Positions 40,349 through 48,068 of a DNA stretch of 53,115 bases are shown one piece after another. The stretch comes from HGM05190 sp964394205 (GTDB taxonomy: Bacteria; Bacteroidota; Bacteroidia; Bacteroidales; Muribaculaceae). Below the pieces are notes generated by a model. It was not told the origin of the DNA. It made no database searches and saw only the letters and a program-made list of their open reading frames with translations. How positions within the stretch are numbered: position 1 is the stretch's first letter; each line of letters begins with the position of its first letter. The position numbers and the translations under genes were made by a program. The DNA lies in NCBI GenBank assembly GCA_964394205.1, contig CAYMVS010000010.1, positions 1 through 53,115 on the forward strand, read 5' to 3'.

Positions 40349-43102
40349 TTATTTAACCATTACTTTCTGGCCAAGCACGATGTAGAGGCCTTTCTGCAGA
40401 TTGACGGTGGTGGTGCCGGCGATAACCTCGGTTACTGCGGCGGCGCGGCCGTCGATGCTGTAGATAGTCACTGTGCCGTGGTCGGCATCGCTGGTGATGG
40501 TGATGGTGCCCTGACCTCCGGCTACGCTCAGACCGTCGATGGTGGCGTCCTGAATACCGGTTGTGGTGTCAGTGATCTCAATGCCTTTCTCGTCAAGGAT
40601 GCCGATGCGACGGGCAACGTTGCTTGCGGCAGGCTGGGCGTTGTGGCTGTAGAGAGCCATGCGGAAAGCCGAGAATGTAGCGCTCGCGCCGGCGGCCTGG
40701 AATTTGAAGCTGGGTGTTCCGTCTTCCTTCTCGGTTCTTACCATACCGTAGATCTTGTTGTTAGAGGCGGCGATGGCGCCGTTGATGTCGTCGCGGGTAG
40801 CGTCTTTCTTGAACACACCTACAGCCATGCTCTCATCATTCTCGCTCTTGTCGGTGACAATCTGTTTGGCGGGAGTCTGGGCGAAGTCAACCTCGCCGGT
40901 GAGCTCGAGAGTAAAGGCCTTTGTAACAGAGAGGAGCATCGGGGTGTTGGCGTTCATCTTGTCGCCAACTTTTTTGAACCAGAATGTGGTCTCGTCTTCC
41001 TCCTCATACTCACACAGGCGAGCGTCAGCTCTGACCTCGGCGGGCAGATCGTCGTAGGAAAGCTCAAACGGGAGGCAAACCGAGTTGTAACCGGCTTTGA
41101 ACTCACGGTTGTAGCTAACCTCTTTGGCGTGGATGTTGGCGGGGCAGTAGAATGAGTTGCCGTCGACAACCTCAACCTTGTCGCAGTCGTTGTTGTTGCC
41201 ATAGAACACGTTGACCAGACCAAGACCCTCGATGTCGTCGGTGGCCGATTTGGCAAACATGTTTGTGTTGAGAGTGATGCCGGTGGGGTTGGAGGCGTTT
41301 ACAAACTTGCCGTCCTTGAGGTTGGCATAGTGTTGCTTGATGTTGATAGCCTCGGGGCCGTTGTAGAAGGTGACGTCAAACACCTGAACGTTGAGTTTAT
41401 CGTTATCGTTGGCAGGCAGGGCGACAATCTTCTTGTTGATCAAGTCAAAGCCATAAGAGTCTCTGATGTCGAAACCAAATTTGCCAAGGTCTCTGTACTC
41501 GGTCACGTTGCCTGAAGCGCCGTAAACCAAGCCTGAGTTGCCTGAGATAGCATAGACGGTGCCGTAGGTCACCTGAGTGCTGTTGGCGAGACGTGCATTG
41601 AGGGCAGCCTCATAGATTGAGCCGGTGTAGGTGGTGAAGATAGCGTTGGTGCCCTCGGCGGGATTGATGATGTGACCATTACCGTGGATGATACCGTTGA
41701 AATCTTTCAGCGAAGCGTCGACAGTCAGGTCGCCAACGAGCTCAATCTCGGCATATTTCTCTTTAGCTGAAGAAGCGAGTTTTGCAACCTCGGCGTCATA
41801 GTCGGCCTGAGCCTTGACTTCAGCAGCGTTGGCTGTGGCGAGGTCGCTCTTGGCCGACGATAAGTTTGTGTTGGCCGATGCAAGGTCGCTCTTAGCGTTG
41901 GTTAACTCGGTTTTAGCATCGTTCAGTTCCTGCTGAGCGGTGGCAACATCTTCAACAGCTTGGTTGTATTCACTCTCAGCTGTGTTTTTAGCGTTTTCAA
42001 GACGTTTCTGTTCTGAAACGGTGCCGTCGGCTGAACCTTCGGGAACAAGGGTGTAACCGTTAATCAAACCTTGCAGACGGTCAATCTCACCCTCATACTT
42101 TGACAAATCTGCTCTAAGAGACTCAATGTCTCTGTTAAGCTGATTGATCTCAGACTGATATTTGTTTACTTGTTTGGTCTCCTTGCTGCCATCATAAATA
42201 CTATTCATTTTTTCAACACAAGTAAACGCAGCGTCGCCTAATTGTGAGGTTGTAAGTCCTGAAGTATTGAATGTTATTCGAGTCTGGGCGGTGTTGCTGT
42301 CACTACCGTAGGTCAAATATATGGTTCTGAATTTTTTGTCGTTCTCGGTTATAAAGTCAGAAAAAGCGGCTACTGTTGTGGATGTGTACCCTTCCGATAA
42401 AGTACTTGAGTTAAAAGAGACGTTCAGATTATTGCCGGAAGATTTTACGTATATAGGTTTATCGCTGGGAAGACCTGTGTTTTCAGGATTATCGTAATAA
42501 TCTATCCACTGATCAAAGAAATCGTTAGCTGCATCATTGCTTCGAGTTGCCCATTCGGGATAAGAGGTTACCGTTGTAATATTTTCTGGATTTGAGGTGT
42601 AACCTGTAATCTCGGAAGCTTTACTTGAAATCTGACCGGAGGTTTTGTTGTAGAGAGTCTGCTGATTGCTGAGCTCGTTTTTCCAATCGGCTAACTGGGC
42701 TTCGGCACTGTTATAAGCTCCTTTTGCCTCGTTATAAGTGGTGAGTTTGGTGCCTTGAGTGGTTTTGGCAGTTGTTAGGGCCGTTTCTTTTTGTCCAACT
42801 TTAGTATCAGCATCGGTAACAGCTTGTGCTGCTGCTCTTTGCTGTTTGTCGGCATCGTCATAGGTTTCTTGAGCGGTTTTAGCTTCTGCTTTAGCATTTG
42901 CGAGCGCTGTTTTGATAGCTGCGGGGATCTGGTCCTCGTCAACGTCAACTGTGCTGTTGAGCAGGGCGACATACTCTGACCACGAGTATGTCTTGCCATC
43001 GCCGCCAATCAGCTTGATGGGGCCGTCGGCATAAGCCCACAGCCCTGCCCCGGCACATGCCACGACAAGAGATAGGCTTTTAAGCAATCTTTTGAAGTTC
43101 AT
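40349..43102 (-). CDS. secreted coiled-coil surface protein
   Basis: A 917-aa exported protein of unknown role. A signal peptide (LKSLSLVVACAGAGLWAYA) is followed by two long coiled-coil stretches (about 50-160 and 310-430) rich in A, K, E, Q and T, with a beta-rich part between and after, and a C-terminal tail resembling Bacteroidales secretion tails: VTIYSIDGRAAAV and GLYIVLGQKVMVK. It may be a surface filament or adhesin. The open frame extends to 43246, but the signal peptide starts at ATG 43102. It is flanked by a 49-bp direct repeat on each side and uses its own promoter. Confidence 0.8.
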   Translation of the reverse strand: MNFKRLLKSLSLVVACAGAGLWAYADGPIKLIGGDGKTYSWSEYVALLNSTVDVDEDQIPAAIKTALANAKAEAKTAQETYDDADKQQRAAAQAVTDADTKVGQKETALTTAKTTQGTKLTTYNEAKGAYNSAEAQLADWKNELSNQQTLYNKTSGQISSKASEITGYTSNPENITTVTSYPEWATRSNDAANDFFDQWIDYYDNPENTGLPSDKPIYVKSSGNNLNVSFNSSTLSEGYTSTTVAAFSDFITENDKKFRTIYLTYGSDSNTAQTRITFNTSGLTTSQLGDAAFTCVEKMNSIYDGSKETKQVNKYQSEINQLNRDIESLRADLSKYEGEIDRLQGLINGYTLVPEGSADGTVSEQKRLENAKNTAESEYNQAVEDVATAQQELNDAKTELTNAKSDLASANTNLSSAKSDLATANAAEVKAQADYDAEVAKLASSAKEKYAEIELVGDLTVDASLKDFNGIIHGNGHIINPAEGTNAIFTTYTGSIYEAALNARLANSTQVTYGTVYAISGNSGLVYGASGNVTEYRDLGKFGFDIRDSYGFDLINKKIVALPANDNDKLNVQVFDVTFYNGPEAINIKQHYANLKDGKFVNASNPTGITLNTNMFAKSATDDIEGLGLVNVFYGNNNDCDKVEVVDGNSFYCPANIHAKEVSYNREFKAGYNSVCLPFELSYDDLPAEVRADARLCEYEEEDETTFWFKKVGDKMNANTPMLLSVTKAFTLELTGEVDFAQTPAKQIVTDKSENDESMAVGVFKKDATRDDINGAIAASNNKIYGMVRTEKEDGTPSFKFQAAGASATFSAFRMALYSHNAQPAASNVARRIGILDEKGIEITDTTTGIQDATIDGLSVAGGQGTITITSDADHGTVTIYSIDGRAAAVTEVIAGTTTVNLQKGLYIVLGQKVMVK

Positions 43103-43204
43103 AATAGATCGATTATTTGTTATTTGATTGATTAATTTTCTAAAAATTTTAGTTTTAGAAGAGATTGTAGTTGAAAATTTGCAATAGGTATAATTTGCAA
43201 TGCG

Positions 43205-43235
43205 CAAAATTACAACATAATTTTTACCCCACAAA
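43205..43235 (-). promoter_or_regulatory. promoter of the coiled-coil gene
   Basis: On the minus strand TTTG (43235-43232), a gap of 19 and TAATTTTG (43212-43205) match the Bacteroidetes promoter. The leader to ATG 43102 would be about 95 bases, AT-rich. Confidence 0.78.
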
Positions 43236-43306
43236 ACTTTTTTCAATTTTTAATATTTTATTGCCCAAAATGAAAGCGGGAGGGCCCCAACCGCCCCCCC
43301 CCTTCT

Positions 43307-43355
43307 GTCGGCGATGCTTTTTGTATGGGCTGTGCGCCTTTAGGTGCGCAGGGGC
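43307..43355 (+). repeat. 49-bp repeat, copy 2
   Basis: The second copy of the repeat at 40239-40287, same orientation, about 3.07 kb away. The hairpin part GCGCCTTTAGGTGCGCAG is unchanged, which suggests it is the conserved functional core. It lies between the coiled-coil gene's promoter and the ABC exporter gene stop. Confidence 0.75.
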
Positions 43356-43370
43356 CGCCCCCCCCCGGGA

Positions 43371-45017
43371 TTATCGGATGTGGATGACGTTGTGGCAGTG
43401 GGGGGCGATGAGGGTGGGATGGTGGGCGATGAAGATGATTGTGGAGTCGGGGCAGCGGGTGGCGAGCCGCTGCATGAGGGTGGCGGTGGTGTCGGGGTCG
43501 AGGGCGCTGTTAAACTCGTCGAGCAGCAGGATGGAGCCGGGGCGCAGCAGCGCGCGGGCGATGGCGACGCGCTGTGCCTGCCCCTCGCTGAGGCCTCCGC
43601 CGGTCTCGTCGCAGGGGGTGTCGAGCCCCCGGGGGAGGGTGAAGACAAAGTCGGCGGCGGCGTTGTGGAGGGCTTGGGCCAGCAGGGTGTCGGAGGCCTC
43701 GGGGTTGGCCATCAGCAGGTTGTCGCGTATGGTGCCGTGCATGAGGGTGTTGCCCTGGGGGACGTAGACAAAGTTGCAGAGGGTTTGGTCGGAGACGGCG
43801 AGGGCCCGGTGGCGATCGTAAATCTCGACCGAACCGGCCAGGGGCTTGAGGAGGCCCAGGAGGAGCTTGATGAGGGTTGTCTTGCCGGCGCCGGTCGGCC
43901 CGACGATGAGGGTGCGGCTGCCGGGGGTGAAGTCGTGGCTGAACCCCGAGAAGATGCTCGGGGAGTGGTCTTCATACCTGAACGAGAGGTTGTTGACGCG
44001 CACCCCCGGGTGGTCGAGCGTTACGCAACGGCTCTCGGCCGGGGTCGGGGTCAGCCCTATGTCGCGCAGGCGGTCGATGGCGACCGAGGTCGACAGGAAG
44101 GCGGGGAGATAGCCGGCGATGGAGGCGATGGGGCTCTGGATGCGGCTGACGAGCTGGATGAAGGCGGTCATGGTGCCGAAAGAGATGATGCCGGCCTGAA
44201 GGCTGTAGATGCTCCACCCGAAGGCGGTCAGATAGCCGGTCACAAAGCCCAGACGGGTGATGACGCTGCTTGTTGCCGACAGTCGGGCCTGGCGGCGGTT
44301 GGTGATGTCGAGGTCGTGCTGGATGTCACGCAGGCGGCGGTCGGTCTGCCCGAGGCTCTGGAGGGTCTTGAGCAGCAGGCGGTGCTGCAGCCCCTCCTGC
44401 ATGGCGACATGGATGTCGCTCTCGAGGCCTCGCGCGCGGGCCATCAGTCGGCGTTGCCGGCGGAAGTAGAGCTTTCCGCCGACCACACAAACGGGCATGA
44501 TGATGACGGGGGCGAGGGCCAGGTAGGGGTTGAGCCACGCCAGGAAGAGGAAGGAGGCGACGAGCTGCACGGCCATGACCACCATCGAGGGGAGCTTGGA
44601 GAGGGCAAAGGAGACGGTGGAGCGCACGTCGAGGGTCAGCCTGTTGAGCATGTCGCCGCTGTGAAATCCCTGGCGGCCGTTGACCGTCGGCATGGTCATG
44701 AGGGTGTTGAAGAGGCGGCGGTTGACGCGGTTGTTCATCAGCAGGGTCGCGCGGGTCTCGATATAGGTGATCGAGCGCGAGAGGGCGACCTCGACAAGCA
44801 TGCATGCCACCATAAGGGCAAACCAGAGGGTCAGGGAGCCCCCGGCGGGGATGTCGCGACCCACGGCACAGTCGATGGCGGTCTTGCTGAGCCATATAAA
44901 GGAGAGCAAGAAGGCGACCCTGACGATGCCGATGATGGTGCGCCCCAGGATGAGGCGGTGGAAGCCCTCGGTGACGAGCCACAGGTAACGGGTATAGCCG
45001 GCGATTTTCTTAAACAC
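43371..45017 (-). CDS. ABC exporter, fused membrane and ATPase domains
   Basis: A 548-aa half-transporter. Residues about 15-310 form six membrane helices (ABC type 1 exporter), and about 330-548 the ATPase with Walker A VGPTGAGKTTL, Q-loop YVPQGN, signature LSEGQAQRVAIARALL, Walker B ILLLDE and H-loop IAHH. It would homodimerise and export a peptide, lipid or drug. No ATG fits the start: the frame continues upstream into the neighbouring gene, and GTG 45017 gives a normal N-terminus. The partner gene ends 38 bases upstream, so both are probably one unit. Confidence 0.85.
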   Translation of the reverse strand: MFKKIAGYTRYLWLVTEGFHRLILGRTIIGIVRVAFLLSFIWLSKTAIDCAVGRDIPAGGSLTLWFALMVACMLVEVALSRSITYIETRATLLMNNRVNRRLFNTLMTMPTVNGRQGFHSGDMLNRLTLDVRSTVSFALSKLPSMVVMAVQLVASFLFLAWLNPYLALAPVIIMPVCVVGGKLYFRRQRRLMARARGLESDIHVAMQEGLQHRLLLKTLQSLGQTDRRLRDIQHDLDITNRRQARLSATSSVITRLGFVTGYLTAFGWSIYSLQAGIISFGTMTAFIQLVSRIQSPIASIAGYLPAFLSTSVAIDRLRDIGLTPTPAESRCVTLDHPGVRVNNLSFRYEDHSPSIFSGFSHDFTPGSRTLIVGPTGAGKTTLIKLLLGLLKPLAGSVEIYDRHRALAVSDQTLCNFVYVPQGNTLMHGTIRDNLLMANPEASDTLLAQALHNAAADFVFTLPRGLDTPCDETGGGLSEGQAQRVAIARALLRPGSILLLDEFNSALDPDTTATLMQRLATRCPDSTIIFIAHHPTLIAPHCHNVIHIR

Positions 45018-45055
45018 CTTATTTATATATAAGTGGGTTACAGCGGGGGGGGTGG

Positions 45056-46204
45056 TCAGCGGCGCCGGCGGGAGCGGCGCGCGGTGTTGAGGATGCCATG
45101 GTAGAGGCGGTCGAGGAAGAGGAAAGTGGCCTCGACGGGCATCAGGGTGAACAGGGAGAGGAAATACTCGGTGACGTTGCGTGTCTTGCCGAGGCTGTGC
45201 TTCAGGCCCGAGCCGTGCATCGGGGTGCGGGTGTTGGCCTTGGTGTATCGGCCGAAGTTGCCGCCGGTGATAATCTTGTCGAGCGCCTTGAGGGCCCTCG
45301 GGGCGTAGGCGGGGTCGTAGAGGGGTATCTTGGCGGCGGGCAGCCCGAGGCGGTTGACGGCGATCCAGGCAAAGAGCTTCCACCCCTTGGTGAGGCCAAA
45401 GCGCTTGATGTTGCCGATCAGGGCGGGGGTGTCGATGTCGTCGCCGTGGGTGTGGAAAATCATTGTCCAGTCACAGAGCTGACGCAGGCCAATGCCCCCC
45501 ATGATGTAGTGGCGCCAGGCGTGATAGAAGATGAAGATGGCGTCAAAATCGTAGGAGGGGAGGGTGACGGCGGCGTTGGCGATGGTGACCTGCCGGCGCG
45601 CAGGGGAGTGCTCGAGCGAGTCGACGAGCCATCTCTGGAAACGGCCCCGACGCAGGGGGGAGTAGACCTGCGAGGCGACGCGGTGGAGCTCGACGGGCAC
45701 GCGCCCGAGCATGATGCCGAAGTGTTGTGGGGTCTCCTCGGTGGCCTTGGCGGGGTCATGCAGGTGGGCGACACAGAGGTCGACGGCGCGCCGGTATTGA
45801 TCTTTGCCGACATAGAAGTCGATGTCGCCGTTCTGCCTTATCTGGGGGGAGCGGTAAAAGCGCGCCACGCCCTGCCCTTTGAGCAGCACACCGTCGACGC
45901 CGTTGTCGGCAAGGAAGGTTGACAGACGGGCCACGGTGTTGTCGATCACCAGGTTGGCCTGGATCAGGCCGAGGGCAAATTTGTTCATCCCGGCCATCAG
46001 GAGGGCGTCGGGGCGCAGGCGCTCGGGGAGACGACTGACGCTGTCGACGATAAGGCCGTAGACGGCGTGTTTGCGGGCGAGCCCGACCACCGCCGGCCAG
46101 TCGATGGCCTCGGGGAGCTCGGCCTCGGGCACCGGGAGCCCGTAGAGCCCCGACCTGAGCAGCGAGAAGAAGATGTTGAGCGAGGGGGTGTCGACTGTTG
46201 TCAT
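45056..46204 (-). CDS. NTP_transf_5-type nucleotidyltransferase-fold protein
   Basis: A 382-aa protein of the putative nucleotidyltransferase family PF14907. The fold's active-site pattern appears as LLKGQGVARFYRSPQIRQNG-DIDFYV, with DIDFYV (about 138-143) supplying the two metal aspartates, then VPVELHRV. Family members are often found in peptide-natural-product and exopolysaccharide loci, beside ABC exporters, as here. No precursor peptide, cyclase or PqqD-like gene is in this window, so substrate and pathway are unknown. It starts a new transcript. Confidence 0.75.
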   Translation of the reverse strand: MTTVDTPSLNIFFSLLRSGLYGLPVPEAELPEAIDWPAVVGLARKHAVYGLIVDSVSRLPERLRPDALLMAGMNKFALGLIQANLVIDNTVARLSTFLADNGVDGVLLKGQGVARFYRSPQIRQNGDIDFYVGKDQYRRAVDLCVAHLHDPAKATEETPQHFGIMLGRVPVELHRVASQVYSPLRRGRFQRWLVDSLEHSPARRQVTIANAAVTLPSYDFDAIFIFYHAWRHYIMGGIGLRQLCDWTMIFHTHGDDIDTPALIGNIKRFGLTKGWKLFAWIAVNRLGLPAAKIPLYDPAYAPRALKALDKIITGGNFGRYTKANTRTPMHGSGLKHSLGKTRNVTEYFLSLFTLMPVEATFLFLDRLYHGILNTARRSRRRR

Positions 46205-46229
46205 AGCGTTTTTTACGGTTTTGCAGCCA

Positions 46230-46237
46230 CAAAGATA
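46230..46237 (-). promoter_or_regulatory. -7 element of the NTP_transf_5/ABC unit
   Basis: TATCTTTG on the minus strand matches TAnnTTTG, 26 bases before the ATG at 46204. The -33 region lacks TTTG. Confidence 0.6.
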
Positions 46238-46271
46238 GTAATTTTTTCAGAGCTTGCCACCATAATAGTTG

Positions 46272-48068
46272 TTAACGCTGAGGTCGCTTGAGGGGGGCGG
46301 CGACCTGACCGGCGGGGCGCCCCGACCGGTCGAGCACAAAGAGGCCGATGGTGCGGGTCATCAGGATGTCGTCGTGGCGGCCGTCGACAGCCCCAAAGGC
46401 ACCGTTCTGTTTCTGCTCATACCATGACATCTCGTTGCAGGCCTCGATGTCGCGCTCTATCAGGCCGCCGTCTCTCACCCGGGCAATCATGTTGCCGATG
46501 ATGAGCGCTTTGGTGCGACGGTTTGTGTGAAACCCGACGCGGCTCACCGGGCGCGATGTGACCGTGTCTTCAGCGACGCGCCGGTAGAGGTTGGGATAGA
46601 CATGGTTGAGGCGGCTGAGGATGATGGCGCTGCTGTTGCCGTTGGCGTCGATGTCGCTCTCGAGTGTGTTGCTCTCGATGACGAGGGTGGCGCGGTTGTA
46701 GAAGGCGGCGATGGCGGCGGCGCGCCACGCCAGCAGGTCGTGGTCGATGTGTCCGCGCCACTGGGCGACCACCTCGACGGGGCTGTCGATGTCGGGCCGC
46801 CCCATGACGGCGATGACCGAGAAGTCGCTGCCGGCGCTGCGACCACCGATGTCGACCGCCACAACATATTGCCATCGCGCCCGGGGGGCGTCCCACAGGT
46901 CGACCCACCCGCCGGTGGGTTTCTCGCCGGGGTGGAAGGTGACACCGGTGATGGCGCCGCGCCCGGTGAGCGATACCCCTCGGACGGCACCGCGCCGGGC
47001 AGGCTCGCGGCAGTTGTCGCGCAGGCGGTCGACCCACTCGGGGCAAAACACCATGTTGCCCGAGTTGATGAAGGCCTCGCGGGCGGTCGAGGGGTACTCG
47101 GCGAGCATTGCCTCGCGGCCGGTGGCCTCGGCGCTCTTGAAGTGATACCAGTTGAGTTGCTCGAGGGTGATGAGGGGGTGGGCGTGCCACAGGGCGCGCT
47201 CATAGTCGCTCAGCGAGTGCCACAGCTCCATCGGGTTGTCGACCGGCAGCTCGTTCTGCTCGGCCTCGTGCCAGGCGACAAACACCGGGCGGTAGGCGCT
47301 CTTGCCGGCCTCGGCGCGTTTCCACTCGCTGTGAAAGAAGTTGCCGGTGCCGTTGGCGGTGCTCTCAAGGGCGATGAGGGTGTAGGGCTCGGGGAGGATG
47401 CCGCTGGTGACGGCTCTCATCAGGTCGACGGGGTTGTGACGGGTCGCTTTCTTCCAGAAGGCCACCTCGCTCAGGTGGGCCATCTGGTAGTCACAGCCGC
47501 GCGCCGACTCCTGGCTCTCGGCGCTCCCTATGGTCACGCGACAGCCGCGCCCGGCGAGCTCGCGTATGTTTGACGAGCGCTCGACAGCCTTGAACTGTGG
47601 CCGTTGCTCCCCCTTGGCGAGGTAGCGCTCGGGGTAGGAGTCGAGAAAGTTGCTGAACATCGTTCGGATTGTGGCCGCCGTGTCTTTCACCTGGGCACAG
47701 ATGAGCGAGTTCCAGTTCTCGCGGTGCACCATCTGTATCCACGACATGTAGACCTGGATGAGGGTGCTCCCGCCCCACTGGCGCGACTTGAGCAGAACGA
47801 CGCGGATGGGGCGCCCGGCGGTTCTCATCTGCTCGAGCACCCCAAAGAGCTTGCGCTGGGCGCGGTTGAGCATGAACGGGACGCGCCGGCCGGTCTTTTT
47901 GTGCCTGATGGTGACACACTTATAGGCCCAGTAGGGGAAATCGTCGACAAACCGCTCGAGGTCGTCGCGCGACGACTCTGTGTAGTGGTCGCGGTGCCAC
48001 CGGCGGTCGCTCTCGAGCAACTCGCGGTGGCGGCGGGCATTGTCGGTGGTCAGTTCTTGGAGGGTCAT
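46272..48068 (-). CDS. phage-type terminase large subunit
   Basis: A 598-aa DNA-packaging motor homologue. The ATPase part has a Walker A-like KSRQWGGST (94-102) and the Walker B YQMAHLSEVAFW (194-205, E201). The nuclease part has D406 in VAVDIGG, E465 in LVIESNTLE and GRHDD (563-567), the three acidic sites of RNase H-like terminase nucleases. All key residues are present, so it is likely active. It overlaps the 811-aa gene by four bases. No portal, capsid or integrase gene is in the window, so it is a remnant or a domesticated pair. Confidence 0.88.
   Translation of the reverse strand: MTLQELTTDNARRHRELLESDRRWHRDHYTESSRDDLERFVDDFPYWAYKCVTIRHKKTGRRVPFMLNRAQRKLFGVLEQMRTAGRPIRVVLLKSRQWGGSTLIQVYMSWIQMVHRENWNSLICAQVKDTAATIRTMFSNFLDSYPERYLAKGEQRPQFKAVERSSNIRELAGRGCRVTIGSAESQESARGCDYQMAHLSEVAFWKKATRHNPVDLMRAVTSGILPEPYTLIALESTANGTGNFFHSEWKRAEAGKSAYRPVFVAWHEAEQNELPVDNPMELWHSLSDYERALWHAHPLITLEQLNWYHFKSAEATGREAMLAEYPSTAREAFINSGNMVFCPEWVDRLRDNCREPARRGAVRGVSLTGRGAITGVTFHPGEKPTGGWVDLWDAPRARWQYVVAVDIGGRSAGSDFSVIAVMGRPDIDSPVEVVAQWRGHIDHDLLAWRAAAIAAFYNRATLVIESNTLESDIDANGNSSAIILSRLNHVYPNLYRRVAEDTVTSRPVSRVGFHTNRRTKALIIGNMIARVRDGGLIERDIEACNEMSWYEQKQNGAFGAVDGRHDDILMTRTIGLFVLDRSGRPAGQVAAPLKRPQR

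Noticed and set aside
43344..45032. Long plus-strand frame (562 codons) opposite the ABC exporter gene
   Set aside because: It is the antisense shadow of the GC-rich exporter gene; the product is low-complexity G/V/E/A with no motif, and the minus-strand frame has complete ABC motifs.
46527..47573. Plus-strand frames opposite the terminase gene
   Set aside because: Shadow frames; the minus-strand gene has all terminase motifs.
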